A stretch of 64,000 nt of DNA from Acheta domesticus (lineage: Eukaryota; Arthropoda; Insecta; Orthoptera; Gryllidae), in the NCBI GenBank assembly GCA_031308135.1, contig JAHLJT010000631.1, positions 220,327,584 to 220,391,583 on the forward strand. Direction: 5' to 3'. Position numbers and translations under genes: made by a program. Numbering within the stretch: the first letter of the stretch is position 1; the number at the start of each line of letters is the position of its first letter. Shown here one piece after another: positions 44,701 to 59,700 of the stretch. Below the pieces are notes generated by a model that saw only the letters and a program-made list of their open reading frames with translations, did no database searches and was not told where the DNA came from.

Positions 44701-47700
44701 ATGCGTGACCATAAAGCAACGAAAGTGACTGCAGGAGGACCAAAACGAAGAAGTTGCCGACCAATCATATCCCAGACATGTTCGATTGGCGACATGTCAG
44801 GCGAACGTGCGGGCCAGAGAAGTAGTAGTAGTACCTGTAGTTCTTCCCAGAAAGCTTGCATTTCTCGTCACATGTGGCATTGTCCTGCTGAAATATGGCA
44901 TGTGGAGCTGTTTGCAGAAGGGGCAGTATGTCGAGCTCTAAAACCTTGCTGATGTAGTGGTAGCTGTTCAGACTGCCATTAAGACATATGAGGAGAAGTA
45001 GCACATTGTAGCTATGTCACGCCAAAAAGCACACTTGGCACACAATGTTGGATAGTAGATTGCGATCACCACGGTAGCGTCGAACACGAACGCGGCCACG
45101 CTATAGCACAAATTGAAGCGGGACTCGTCCGAAAACCCTACATTTTACCGCTCAGCATACCAGTAAACACGTTCACGGTCCCATTGCTGTCTGACGTTTT
45201 TGTTCAACAGAATCCGACGTAGTGGCGTGCGTGCCACCTGTCCAGCCTTCAGTAGACGGCATCGAAACGTCGACGTAGACGACCACACTCGTTGCAGCGC
45301 TCCAAAGTCGAGCCAACACTGTGGACGACGCTGTTATATCAGTTACGGCCATGGAGGCGTGATAGCAGTCATCTCATGCTGTGGTCACATTGTGTGGTCC
45401 AGTACCCACTCGCCGCAGTGTACGACCCTCCTCAATCCACTGGTTCCACACACGCATTACTGTCGGAGGATCTCGCAGCGAGCCGCAACGGTACGACAAA
45501 CCCGCTTCTCAGAGTCGAATCATACTTTCCCGTTCAAACTCTCACATGCTGATAATGCGCTCCTTGGCGTCAACGAGGCATACCGTCACTTGCTTGCGCG
45601 TTTCCACGTCATTCGATGGCGCTACAAGAAATGAGAGTGGAGTTACTCTGTCACATAAAGGAAGGCGCTGCGGGACGAACGTGCACGCCATTTTAAGGCA
45701 AATTTAATATTTTTTATCAGCGAACTGTTCTACATATCCACCCATTTTAAGTGATTCCTTCCATTGTTTCCGCGCGTTGCAATTTACACAAACACCAGTG
45801 TATATTTTCCTATGTTAAAGGACAATTCTTTGATTGCGTGACAATTGAATCAATAAATGAACAAAATTACATCAATGTGTAAACAACTACAGGCGTATTG
45901 ATATTTATGCCTATTTTCTGACAGGGTTTAGTTTGAGTATTTTAATTATCTAATAAGCGATTGTAGATTTCTAAAAAAGGGTTCACAATGTGGGCCCCCC
46001 GCAAACTTTGTATGAAACGGGTAAAAAAAATTTGAAAAACTGAAAATAAATTGAACTCAGTTTAAGTTTACAAAAATACTAGTTTAACATCTTGTATACA
46101 AGAAAGTGTCTTGTACGTCTTACACATAATCTATGTATTCAAGAGCAACAAAAGTCACACATAAAATCATATTTTTCCGCCCCCGCTCATTCTACATAAG
46201 CCCAGAGTGAACACGTTCGACACATCACCCAGTTTTTCACAGCTCTTTGAAAATATTACCCTAAAAATATGCACTCTCCATCTTTTTCGCCTAGGAAGAA
46301 AAATATCCCTGATATAACTTTCATTGCGGAAGAGCTTGAGGACATGTACAATTACTAGCTAAAGGTGGAATCTTCCTTTTGCTTTTTGTTTAACTTAAGA
46401 ATTTTCTTATATATCTTTATCTCGACTTCTCTGTTATTTAATTCTGAAATTGTCTCTTGACTTCTTTATTCTTCTTGCCATCTCGAACTGAGTCTTCAGA
46501 GTAGGCTCTTTCTTTTTATTAGACTCCTAACGTATAAGGAGTGCCACACATATTAATGGTTTTTATTCACGAGACGAAAAATTGGGGGCTCGCGTTAGGA
46601 AGAACTTGGCAGACCTGGGTTAGGCACCATCGTGTTTATATTTGAAATGTTAATAACATTTTTGCAAGGCGAGTAAAATCAATTCTATTACCGTACATTA
46701 ATAGCTTCTAACGTCCCCTTCAAAATAATGTAATGGGTAGAAGACTTGCCGATGAAATAGTGAAATCAGGCGACTGAGAATAAGCACTTGAAAAAACTTT
46801 GCTTTTCACTGTTCGCACTAATGGCTTATTATCCTGCAAGAAGTGAAGATGAAGACACTACCGATTTACTGGGCATTGGTCTTGCAAAGAACTACTAGTT
46901 TAGTACTTTTCCAATAGGCAACAGCTCTCTAAAGAGCTGAAATCAAGAGACCCACATTAGGAACCGGGCCCGGGTTTGGGTACTTTCCTCTACTATTAAA
47001 TAAATTTAAAAAATTCAAATTCGCAAGCTATTATTTATCGTGTTTCTACATTTTTACCAGAATAAAATAGAGGAAATGGTGCAAAAGTGGAAATTCTGTT
47101 TTAATTTATTTTATAACTAGTTTGTTTACTGAAGGATTTTTTCTAAATTCTGGAAAAAATCCACAAACATGTCATCAACAATAACAGCTTTTGATTTTAT
47201 GCAAAACATTGTGTGCTTTGGAATAATAATTGTTATCAATAAATTGAAACTTTGATCAGATTTTCGAATTGAGCTTTCAAAATGTGGAAACATTTGTTTT
47301 CTGATTGAAGCAGTACCAAAAAATTAAATATCAGAAAATATATTTTCTATACATTGCTAAAATAACGCAAAGGCTTAAGAATTGAACTTTTTAAAATTAA
47401 ATGTTCACTTACAAATGTCACAAATGTACTTCTCATTTCACACCCAGCGCACAAAGTATGGCACCATGACTCACAAAGCAATCATCTAAGCCAATGATCC
47501 TCTCGAACAGCATGTGAAAATGCCTCTGCTGGCATTTTACCCATAGGCATCACCATAACTGATTCTCCTGAGGATATTGAATCGAGAATATCTAACTTTT
47601 CTTTCAATTCAAGAATATTTTTTGCAAAGTTTGGGTTGTTTTTTCCCTTTCCATTTCGGAAGTATTTTTTAGATTGACGGCATCTGAAACAGGTGCAAAG

Positions 47701-50700
47701 ACGTTTCCACATTTTCTCCAGTGTTGCGCTTCCACATTACCAGCATCGCCATACTGAACAACGAAGCGAAAACCACGCTACATTTTCAAGCTAGGATTTT
47801 AATAATTGCATCAGATTGTACCGTATTTTTTGCTCAACAATAAATCTCTAAGCATCAAGAAATAGCTTGGTACATTATGTGATTAAATAGGCTTTAGAAA
47901 CGTATCTCAAAAGGTTTAAAATATGAAGAAAACCTTTAAACAACCACTTCACTGACATTAACAACGAGGTGACTACGAGAGTTCTTACAGGCTTTCTAAA
48001 GAAACACCGAAATAAGTTGATGCGATACACCTATTCTGCAGCACCTGCCAAGCCCTATAGGTTATTCTTTCACATTACCAACACGCTCCCACGTTTGCAC
48101 CATCTCCTCTATGTTACATCAATAAATTAATCCAATGCATCTATTAATTAACCCAATATATCAATTAATTAATAAAAAAAAATTGTACAAATCTTGGTAC
48201 GATCCTTACTTACGCTTGCCATGCATATCGGTTCTACATTTTCACTGTGGTATATTATAACATAATTACTGAATAGCATTTCCCTTTCATATCATTTATT
48301 TTCTACAGTGAGAGATATATTAAAAATTCAGAGCTAGAAATAAGATTTCAAAAAGGAGGAAATGCTCTTCTTCCCCTAATTTAAAAGCATGCAGTTCTTG
48401 TGAATCGTGGAGTGCCCGGCACTCTTGTAACACTTACGGCTAAACCAGCAGCTATACTCTCCGATACCTGGCTTCTGCACCCAATCAGGGAGGCCCGGCG
48501 AGTAGTTGAGGGCGATGGTGATGGCCACGATGATGGTGGGGCCGCTCCACGCGAACAGAGAGTAGTACAGCAGGCGGCGGCCAGAGGATCTCTCGTCGTT
48601 GACGAGCAGAAGGTTCCTGTCACGCAAAATCCCACTAGGTCACGAAGACAAAAAAAAATTGCTGTACCCTTGGGAGGATCCTGGAAGTACTGAAGGGGGT
48701 ACATTGTACTTGGATCCCCCTAAATATTTTTGAAATAGTTTTGTCTTAAAGAAAAGTTGGTTTAAAATTGAAAACACGGGTCCATAATGGAAATATTTAT
48801 TTGAAATGTGTTCCTTTCAATGTGTTTGATTGTTTTAAATAAATTGAATGAAATAAGAAAAAAAATTACGGGGCCTTGGTCCCGTGTCACACTTACCTAG
48901 ATCCGCTGTTGACTGTAATGTCTACATTTACGAAGTCAGATTTAAAACACCTGTTCTAGTAAAACAGCCGAATATTCGCAGATAATTAAATAATAAATAA
49001 AAATGCAATAATTATCTTGAATATTATTATTTAGTTCTTTATATATTATATTAGTTATTTCTACGCTCCTTAAAACGAACCATTGATCACAAATCAATCT
49101 GTAAGAAATAAATACTATAAAGCAGTTCTGGGTCGATGATCACTATTTCGATTGTTCTTATATTCGAGTTCTGTTGATTCACGAAGCACATTTTGATTTT
49201 TTCTCGCCTTTCATCCTCTCTAAATAACAGATATAGACTAAAATAGTTGTAGACTAACTTGGAAGAATGTAATAATAAGTACAAGTGTTCATTCACTCAA
49301 GTATTTGAAAAAGTATTTATTATATTTGATAAAATCTGTGGTCAGGAAAACACCGTGCGTATCCACTGAACATGCGTTAAAAAAAGCATTTTTAGCTAGA
49401 GCGATTTAAAAGTGTGCAATCTTTTCTCATGAGTCTCTTTCTAGTTTTTTATATTTCGTTACAGTCATCCGCAGAGCCGTCAAATACCCTTATAGAATCA
49501 AATATTTCAACGGTTGTGACGTAATCGAAGCTCTTCAGAAGGCAATGACAATGAAATGTTTGACGTAAATATTACTTAAACCTTTGTTTGGACAACAGGG
49601 GTCCATTGGACCTCGAAGCAAAATTTTCAATACTTTATGTGAAAAGTATCGAAGATGTTCGGTTAGTTTTTGTGACTTTCTATACTACGATATTTTTGTT
49701 ATTGTACCTGAAATCATTTTACGAGAGCGTAACTAAATAATAAATTTAAAAACTTTCTTTTCAGCAGCAATAGGGCAAGAGGGGTTCTTTGGACCCAGTT
49801 CTCTGACGGACGGACGGACGTATTGCTTTCAATTGGGTTTGCGGTGTCAAGGACTTACCAAACAGGGATTCTGACTAAACCACGTGTTAGGGGATTTTTT
49901 TCTTAATTTAGCAACTGGATATATACACTTTTTCGTTATCAGAGCCCAGCAACGAATTTTTTGTGCCCAAAATTCGCAATTTTTTCGCGCAGCATTACGA
50001 GTACATATCTTTCCCTATACTAAATATATTACTACGTATATACGTACGTATATGGTAAAGTAAGAATTGGGAAAACAAAATTGAACATATTGAAAAACAA
50101 CATTTTGGTAAACTTCAAGCACAATTTACGCAAAAACTACTCGTTTTTTCGAAAAATTGTACATGATCTTATTTAAAGTGCTAATTTTGTGCAACCGACT
50201 TTGTCTGAGGCAAAAATCTCTATCGTCGATATTGCAGTTTTGAAATTTTTTCTTGCAACTTCCAAAAAATTGGGGATATCCACGCCAATGATGTCTGTAT
50301 AATTCTCTTAAACGTCCTTCGCAATATTCAACAACAAAATGTAATCTAAATTTGGAGCCATTTTTTAAAAACTTTGAAAATGTTCAAGGGTTTCATGTAA
50401 ATTACCCTCCAAAGTTAAAATATCGATTTCAAATTATAGATGCCTCGACATCAGGCAAATCGATTGGTCAATATCAATTTTGAAGAAAATCGGCTGAACG
50501 GTTTAGGCGCTAGCTTTGGCCAAAGACGGACAGACAGACAGATGAACGGACGTTTTGCCGTCAATCGAGTTTTCGTTTTTAAGAAACAAAACATGGATTT
50601 TGGTTACGAAGGAATGGATTTCGTAAAGCGAGACAGTAAAAGATGTCATGTGTGCCTTTAAAAATAAAGTAGGAAACAAAGAAATGTAGCATCTCCTCAA

Positions 50701-53700
50701 AGCCTGTCTGTAATGAATACACCCAGGTAAAGGGTGAGTGCGGTCTGTAATAAAAAATATTTAAAAAACAATTTAAAATATTTTGAAAGGATTTGTTAAA
50801 TTAAATAATTATAGTACAGCGTTCTGTTTCATTATCCATGTCAGAAATTACATCTATGAGCATCCCGTCGCAGACACTCCAGTGACCGCTGGACCCCAGT
50901 TGCCCGGTTGCGTCATTAAAACTGGTTGTCTGGAAAAGGCTTAAAACGAGTATCAGTTTTGTTTTTGCGAGTTGTTAGCCAAGTGAAAAGCGAAATTCAC
51001 TGTGCTGAAAAAGCGCAAAAGCAAAGCGACTTCACTGAGATAATACAAATGACGAGAGGTAAAGGTAATAATGGCAACTTGAAATTGTGAATTTAAACTA
51101 TTCTTAAACTATTGATATTGTTCAGTATTATCAAAATTTTAATTTGATAATTTTGGTTATTTTCCTCAATGTCCTGTGTGAATTAATAGAATAATTTCTT
51201 GGAAAGTGTATTACTCGAATCTGTATACTGTATCATATTTTACGAACCTTATACTAAATTAAAAAGATGTATTTGTTCATTTAGATATTTTTGTCACAAT
51301 ATTTGATGTACAAAACTTACACCAAGCCGCGAGTTAAGTCGAAGCACAAGACTGTAAGCCAGAAGAAGGCGGCAAGAAGGAAGAACTGGCCAAAGAACGC
51401 TGCAACAGAAATGCCATATCAATTCTCGAATTAAACAGATGATAGCAATGTCGAGAACAGCTAAGATACAACAGGATAATGCATTTTACAAATCGGCAGT
51501 ACTACTCTTTTTAGTTCGTGTTCATTTCAGTTTCAACTGTAATTCTTTAAGTTATGAACAGTATTGTTTATGACGGTGTAGGGTCCAATAGGGTTGTGTG
51601 TTAAGTTTAGTCAAAATTGAACAAAGACCACTTCTTTGTGAAAAAAAAACTTACTTTATTGGTCAACATCATCTTCTTTTAGGCCTATGTATTTGTCCTG
51701 GTGTGTTTTCAATTTTTCATCACATTGGAGAAATAGGTTTTGTCAATGTTAATACACTGTTAAAGCAGCAATCCCTTCCTCATTTGATGGAAATTCCTGC
51801 CCACCAAAACGACTTTTAAGTTGAGAAATAGAAGAGAAGCCACTCGAGGCTAAATTCGATGAGTATGCTGGATAAGGAACCAATTCGAATTCCAACTGAT
51901 GTGACTTGGTGCGTCGTCCGGATAGAACAGCACTTTCTTGTAGGCCAATCTTCTTCGTGTTTCAATCAATTTCTGTTTTAAACGATCCATTAATGAAGGC
52001 TCAGTAATGGTTCTGTCTTTTTCCAAATAATTTATATGATTCCAAAAAACGGTAGCCATTACCTTTCCTGCCTTATATCCAGGTTTCATTCACAGTCACA
52101 AATCGGTGCCTAAAGTCCTGCTAACTTCGCTTTATCTTTGCCAGATTCTGCTTTGGAATGTTCTTCCGAGTCAGATTTTGATTCAAATTGAGGAAACGCG
52201 GCAACTATCTGGCGCACAAATGTTTTACGATTAATTTCTGGTGCATGACATAGTGCACTCGTTCATTTAAGATGCTAATAGAATCAGCTATTTTGTGCAC
52301 GTTCACTCTGCTATCTTCCATTACTAGATCGTGCACTTTTTGCATGCAATACGGTGTGGTGAACTCAACTGGCCGGTCGGGGCGAGTTCCATGTTTTGTG
52401 CTTCTGCGACCACGTTTGTCATTTATCCAGATGTAAATTGTTTTCAATGCTAGCGCAGAGTCCACAATACTTTATCTAAATCAGGTTTTATTTGCGCTGC
52501 AATCCAACCCTTCAAATAAAAATGCTTAATCACAGTACAAAAATTGTACTTCTACGCCGTACGTCAAATTCACACATTCACCTAATTGTCAACAAATAAC
52601 TACGCAACGCATGTGTTTGAAAATTCAAACGACTGTATAAAAAGTATAATGTTTTCTAATAGTGTCGATGTTTTCTAGTAGTTTCTGTTTTCTAATAGTT
52701 TCGCGTTCTTTCGTTGAAATTTACCAGAGTTATCAAGCAACATATTTAGTGCTGAAACTGAAATTCTTTCATTTGGATTTCACATTATTCCTAATATTGC
52801 TCTATATATTTTAACCTCAATATAAAAAATTACTTCAGGCGTCGCACTATTTAAGACAACCAATGTTTCTCCGGATTGTCACATTACCTTCAAGAATAAT
52901 CAACTAGCCTAATTTTAAAATGTTGAAATCCAGAGTTTGTAGAGCTTTTATTGATTCCACTTCCTCCACGATTCCTTATCAAGTCTTTGGATTCATTTTC
53001 CAAAATTTCAGAAAAATTGCTCCAATTCTTTTGATTAAATTCTGTTGTTGAATAGTGTGGAGGAGTTTAAGAGAATGATGCACTCTCATGTTCTTTTAAA
53101 ACACCGATTTTCCGAAAATTGCAAAAGTTCAAAATTTTTGGCGACTTTTTTCGGCGTCCAACAACTAAAATGGAATAACTTTGACTGGTACCAAATCCCA
53201 AATTTGTCATGCAGTCCGACCTGAGTGTTCTATATCGCTGATAATGGTTACATTGCCTCCTATATTAGTTACCTCTTTCTAGAAATATTTTTTAGAACAA
53301 CCTTATGAACATACTGTACCAGGGGGTCTCGAAAACACACCCTGCGTGCCACATCCGGTCCTCGGCAGTATTGTATGTGGCCCTCAAATCATTCTAATTC
53401 TGTTTAATCGTGATACAGGCAGAAAACATTTTATGGCAAGATATAAAATGTTGGTACACACTCTTGGCTGTCATATTAGCAAGTCGCGAGAGTCGTACCA
53501 ATGTGACATTAGTGATGAACATTTGAGAGACATTTTAACCTGTAAAACTTCAGTGATGAACTTTTGAAAGACATTTTAATAACATTTGATAAAAAAAATT
53601 GGGCCACGAATGAACTTGTTGTGAGAGTATAAAAAGCAATTTCATTACTCTCATTGAGGTACAATTTGGAATTATTTACTATTTCTGTGTTTTAGAAAAT

Positions 53701-56700
53701 AAGTGTAATTAAATTTTGAAATTTTAAAAATGTACTGCCCATGTGTATTAATTATTACAAATATTATGTTCAAAATTGTGTACTCATATGCCCATATGTG
53801 TTTTATGAAATCATTTGTAAATTGTTAACTGTTTTGTCGTTCTTCAATTCAAATTTATTTTACAAATGGGGATAAACTTCATCTTATCATGAAATTGTAT
53901 TTTTCGCCATCGAGGCTCTTAAAAACTTTCTATCCGGTCCCAATAGAAAAAAGTTTGGACCCCTCTGTACTATCTGATAAATCAATGTTTATGGGAAACG
54001 TATTCAACCAATACGATTTAAATGTATTTAAAAGACATCTTCAAATAGTGTGCTAAAAATAATCGCTATCTCTTTCTAATATTTGTAGGTATGTTGTGTG
54101 ATTAAATTAAAAGATATTATTTGCTTTCTCGTTCATAGTTACTTGCGTTATCGTCTCATTTTTCATTGGACAAAAAAGTAAAACAATGCCATAGGACTCT
54201 CATTGGGTGCTCTCACAACACTCGTAGTACTCGCAGAGCAATTAATATTTCGGCAAATTGGCGATATAAACTAACGCGAAATACAAATTTTGAGATACGA
54301 ATGTGATTTAGTTCAGTAGGGATAAGTTTAATAACTTATTGTTTTCCAATAACTACCATTGATAGAAAAAATGGCGAGTGGTGCTACAAAATGGCACAGA
54401 CGTTCCCGTATTAGTTTTCTGTTTCGTTTCGTCTCGGCTAGCTTTTCGGACTTACCAATACTCTTGACAGCTGCCATCTATCACCGCCCAACATTTTTTC
54501 GACTACATCTATCGCCTAATTTTTTTCGACATTCTCTTAAGTTTCCGGTTTTCCAATAGTAGAACAAAATATTACTTTAAGAATATAAAAAAATTAAATC
54601 TTGCCGTAAGTGGCAATTTTCGATCAAAAATTTGGTTTCACGAAAATGGCGTTTAAACACTACTGTAAATACGAAATTTGAAACTCCTTTTTACAGAAAA
54701 GTTTTGAGTTTTCGAAAACATTATTTTAAAGTCATTCGAAGCACTTACACTCACAAATTCAATAGTGTTTACAAATTACTGGAAATGTGCATTTTAACAG
54801 CATGAGAGAATTTTCAAAAAAAATTAATTTTTGTAATGTTTGAAAAAACAAAAAAACCACCCAAATATTATATTAAATATAATATATAAATATTATATTT
54901 AATATGGCCATATGCCATATTAAAGAGTGCAATTAGTACTATCCGTTCGAAAAGTTTGAACAAAAAATTTGAAACCATTCTTGACATCATCTCATACAGC
55001 ACATTTAGCACTATCTCTTCCAAAAGTTTAAAGCAAAAATTTGGAGCCGTTTTTGAGAAAATCTTGTTTTTGTAATTTTTTGAAATTTCAAATATTGCGT
55101 TCAGTATTGCGCGAAAACTACTAAACTTTTCAAAAAAATGAACATGACCTTAATGAAAGAACTCACTTTGGACAACAAATTTTATTTAAAAGAAAAATCT
55201 TTATCTTCAATTTTGTAGTTCCAGAAAGACGCCGAAAACTTTTTAACTTCTGCAATTTTCAAAAATTCAGAGTTATCCGCAAACATCGGACCTATGCCAC
55301 CTTAATAAGTGTATTTTACTCTATTCTTCCTAGAAATTTGAAGAAAAAATTTGGAGCCGTTTCTGAGAAAATTTTGAAAATGTCCGAGGGGCTTCATGTA
55401 AAGTACCCCCAAATTTTACAGAATCTTTTTCAAAATCTCAAAGCTTTGACTAGAACCAGATCGATTGGGGAATATTCATTTTCGAAGAAATCGTACGCAT
55501 GGTTTAGGCGCTAGCAGTGTTCACAGACGGTCGGACGAACGGACGGACGGACAGACGGACTGACGGACGTTTTCCTTTCAATTGGTTTTTCGGTATCAAG
55601 GACCCACAAAAGAGGGTTTCTGACTACACCACGTGTTAGGGGATATTTTCTCTCTTAATTTAGCAACTGGTTTTATCCACTTTTTCGTTATCACGGCCTG
55701 GCAATGAATTTTTTCCGTCGAAAATTGGCCATTTTTTCGCGCAGCGTTACATAACTTACCCTATACTACGTACATCACTCCGTGTATATGTACGTATACG
55801 GGAAAGTAAAAAGTGATAATGATATTTCTCCCATGGTTTTCCCAAGTGTCATTGTGTTAATGAAAACTCCATTTTATTCGACTGCAAAGAAAAGTTGTAG
55901 CAGTAAACAATAGATCGAAAAGTTTGGAAAACAAAAGTAGTGGTGCTACAACTGCACATATTGTCTCGCATGTTTTCTAATTTTTTGTAATTTTTGAAAA
56001 TTTAGAGAAATCAATGAAAATTATATCTGCGACATCTTTAAGCGTACTTCATGAAAAAAATTGAAGAAAAATGTAGAACGTTTTTGAAAAAAATATTGTT
56101 TAAATTTTGGCCACTTTATTTCACTTTAAATTACATGAAAACCGCTCATACTGCTCGAAAATTGTAAATCTTCTTATATCAAGGTTTGTTATTGAACAAC
56201 ACATTGTTTCATTAAGGAACATATCTTAATCTTAATTCAGTAGTTGTGGGAAAGGGACAAAGAAGTTGAATTTTTGCAATTTTTAAAGCGTAGGGATTTC
56301 AAATAAAATTTGATTAGAGCCATTATTTTAAGAGTTCTTTGAGCTAGTCGAGGACCGACTATAATAAAAAAATTTAGTGCTATTTTTGAGAAAATTATAA
56401 AAATATTGTTGACGCTTAATGCAAACTATCCACCGGAATCAAAATATTCGTTTCAATCCTCCAGGGTCTTGAGCTTGTTTATTTTCACAAGGGAATATCA
56501 ACATTAGATAACGGTGTCTGAATGGTGAAGGCGCTAGCATGGACAACACGCAGAGAGACATTTTGACGTGAATCGCTTTGGTTTCGAAACCCCATGAAAC
56601 AAATTCTGACTTCACAGTGCATTAGGGGAACTAATTTACTACACACAGGAACAAGATTAATCCATTTTGTCGTTACAAGGGCACAGCAATAATAGGTTTT

Positions 56701-59700
56701 CTGTTAAAAATCGCCGATTTCCGGTGCATGATTACAATACTTTCCTTTTTACGTAGCAAGGCGTCAAAGTAATGTTTGCGCGTGGTAAAAATTTACCTCT
56801 GCTGAGCGAGGTAAAGAGAGTTCCTACAACATGGCACAGACTTTGTATCACAATTTGTAACAGAAAAGTAAAATGACTAACTAATCTTTCCAAAATTAAA
56901 ATAATCGAAATGGATATTAAAAAGTAAAGTACCGTTAAAACATTCTCAACTATTATTTGCAGTATTACATACGTTTCTCTTTATTCCTTATGCCATAAAT
57001 ATGTGGTGTGAAGATCGCATAAAAGGAATTAAAAGATATTCAGTTTTGCCACGAAATTGCTCTAGTATTACAATTAATTTGTCGGTCAGCTGACAGATGC
57101 GAGGTTTCAGAAATGAATCCCGACCTTCATACTTCTGTCAAGCATCTTCTCATGAATGACAGATCAAGTCAACTTGTGCTGTCAGATCTTTCAGAGTATT
57201 TCCTGAATCGCCCGGACAGTTAGCTTCATAGCTCCTTGCGCATTACACCGCGGGAAGCCTGCGGTAGCGTCTCACCTATGGACGCGCACCCGGCATAGGT
57301 GTCGACGGAGATGCACTCGCCCACCGCCAGGATGAGTAAGGCCGCCGCTAGGGCAGCCGCGTGGCACATGAGCGCCTTGGCGTACACCGGCCGCCGGAGC
57401 TCTGGCAACAGCGCGTACACCGCCAGAGTAGCCAGCAGCACCGCCATGCCCACCAGGTACAACACCACGTACAGGTAGTTCTTCCATGTCATAGGATTCG
57501 GGTCTCGAATCTGACATAGAAATATTTCATCAAAATGTATGAATGACAACGTATATAAATTCATTTTCAAAATAAAATCTATATTATTGAATTGAATTCA
57601 CACTATATAAAAATATAATTACGTTAATGAAATTAATTGCCAAAAATAAATGAAATCTCCTTTTTTATTGTTAAGGTCATTTCTAGAAGAAGTCTATTGG
57701 ATTCTTGGCATCATACACTAAATACACCCCCTAAGGTTATAAGAGAGGGAGGTAAGGTTTCCCTTTTAAGGGTTTTCCCTTAAAAGGGAAAATGTAAAGT
57801 TGACAAATAATGTCAAAAAATAAACAAATGATCATAATGGGTTGTTTTCTCTCATTAAAAACCAACAGTAAGTTTCTTCAAATTGAGATTTTTATTAATG
57901 CTTATGTGACTGGAAAGCTGCTGGGGATCCTTTTTCATTTTCAGATGTTAGTAGTCTCTTAATGAAAGTGGTTTGCTCTCCCCTTCAGTGACATCTTTAA
58001 TCCTTCCGTGAAAAGTATTAAGTATCATATTTTACATATAAAAAATGGAATTATTATGAGAGATGTTAAGAAAATACAAAAGCATACACCACGACCGTAC
58101 TGGAAAACAAAACTTCATTCCTGTCGCATGGTCCAGACTAAGGACATTTGACTAAGGACAGAGACTCACCATGTATCATATAATACTATTAATGATCTTA
58201 TGAGAAAACTTTCTAATATTTTTAAAACCATGCTGAGCAGGATAGGACAGAAATCAGAAAATATTTGACAATATACTGCGAGGCTATGCATTATCTAATG
58301 TTACTAGTGGACTTTAGTGAATATTTTGTAACATTTTTGTGACTACGCTCTGCAGAATGAGGTAGAATTTAGAAAATAATTAACATTAAACTGTGATGCT
58401 ATGTATTTGCTGTGATGTTATTATTAGTGGGCATTTGTGAGAAGTTTGTAATGTTTTTATTACCACGTTCTCCAGGATGTGGCAAAAATTGGAAAATATT
58501 TCACAATATACCGCGATGCTACGTGGTCAAAAGTACTTCGGAATACTGAATTGTAATAGCTAAGTAGTTTATCTTAGCCGAGATCATATAGTAATTCGTT
58601 TAAGGATGAATTGGTTGAATTAATCACAACCGCAGTTTAATTGAGATTTTGTTATTGGGGTAGTGATGAAACATTATTGTAATGAATTTTATGTATGCTA
58701 CACCGGGATAACCTTCATCCATATAATTAATGAACATCTAAGAACTTGGAAATTAAATTAGGACAACTAACCTTTGACTGACACCTAATCCAATTAAGTA
58801 CATTTTTAACGTGAAAAATTTAATAAATCTTACATTTACAAAACAAAGGTTGAAAATAAAATATTTTGGAAAATTTGTAACTCAAAAGAATGTTTAAAAC
58901 TTCTCCATAACTTACCTTTATGAACAAACTGATCTAAAAAAAACCACTTTAAATCTACTTCCTTCCTACTTCATTAACACTTAACTTCCGACAGTTGGGC
59001 TCTTGCAAATACGTGGCTTTTAGCCTCATCAGATTAACTTTGTTTATTATTTATATTTGACCTTGTAGACCTTGTTAATGTATTTAGTATCGATTTTGGC
59101 TTTATATAAGAACACAGATATCAACATTATCAATATTTGTGAGTAATCAATGGAATCGTCATCTTATTATATAGCCATTGTCATAATACCGGTCAGTGGC
59201 CAGTTCATATTTGTCCATTGACTCCATTCGATCTCTTAATCTTAATACTCCTTAAAGAAGTCTTCTTTAAAACTTCGTCGACCCCTTAGGAACCCCTGCC
59301 GTCAGAGACGACTTATATCCCCACGTACAGGCTGTACATAGCATTACGCAATGTACTCCGGAGCAAGGCAGGGCTTATAAATTTAATTAAAGCACGAGGC
59401 CCGATAACCGATATCTTGGAACCAGAGAAAAGGCGTCTTTTCGTGTCCCCGATAATTTTAACGCACTTCTATCTTAAGCACGTAATAAATACTAATAAAT
59501 TTCATCTCAGTTGCGCCCTGCGCTCAGATAAGACGTCGAAGGCTCCAATAACTAACGCCTGCCCCTTAACCTCCACATAATTATGAAAAATCACTTCGGG
59601 ACACAGTCCTCGTGATACCAAGCCCCTTGCCTCGGAGTTCCCCCTCCGCCCGTGATAAGGGCCACCCAGAGCGCATCCGCGCCTCTGACCATAACAAGTG

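Noticed and set aside
45200..45707. Plus-strand frames of 86-144 residues
   Set aside because: Antisense shadow of the decayed Tc1 transposase.
49600..49800. piggyBac-like GGTCCATTGGACC and GGTTCTTTGGACCC words as terminal repeats
   Set aside because: No TTAA at the borders and too little symmetry to support an element.
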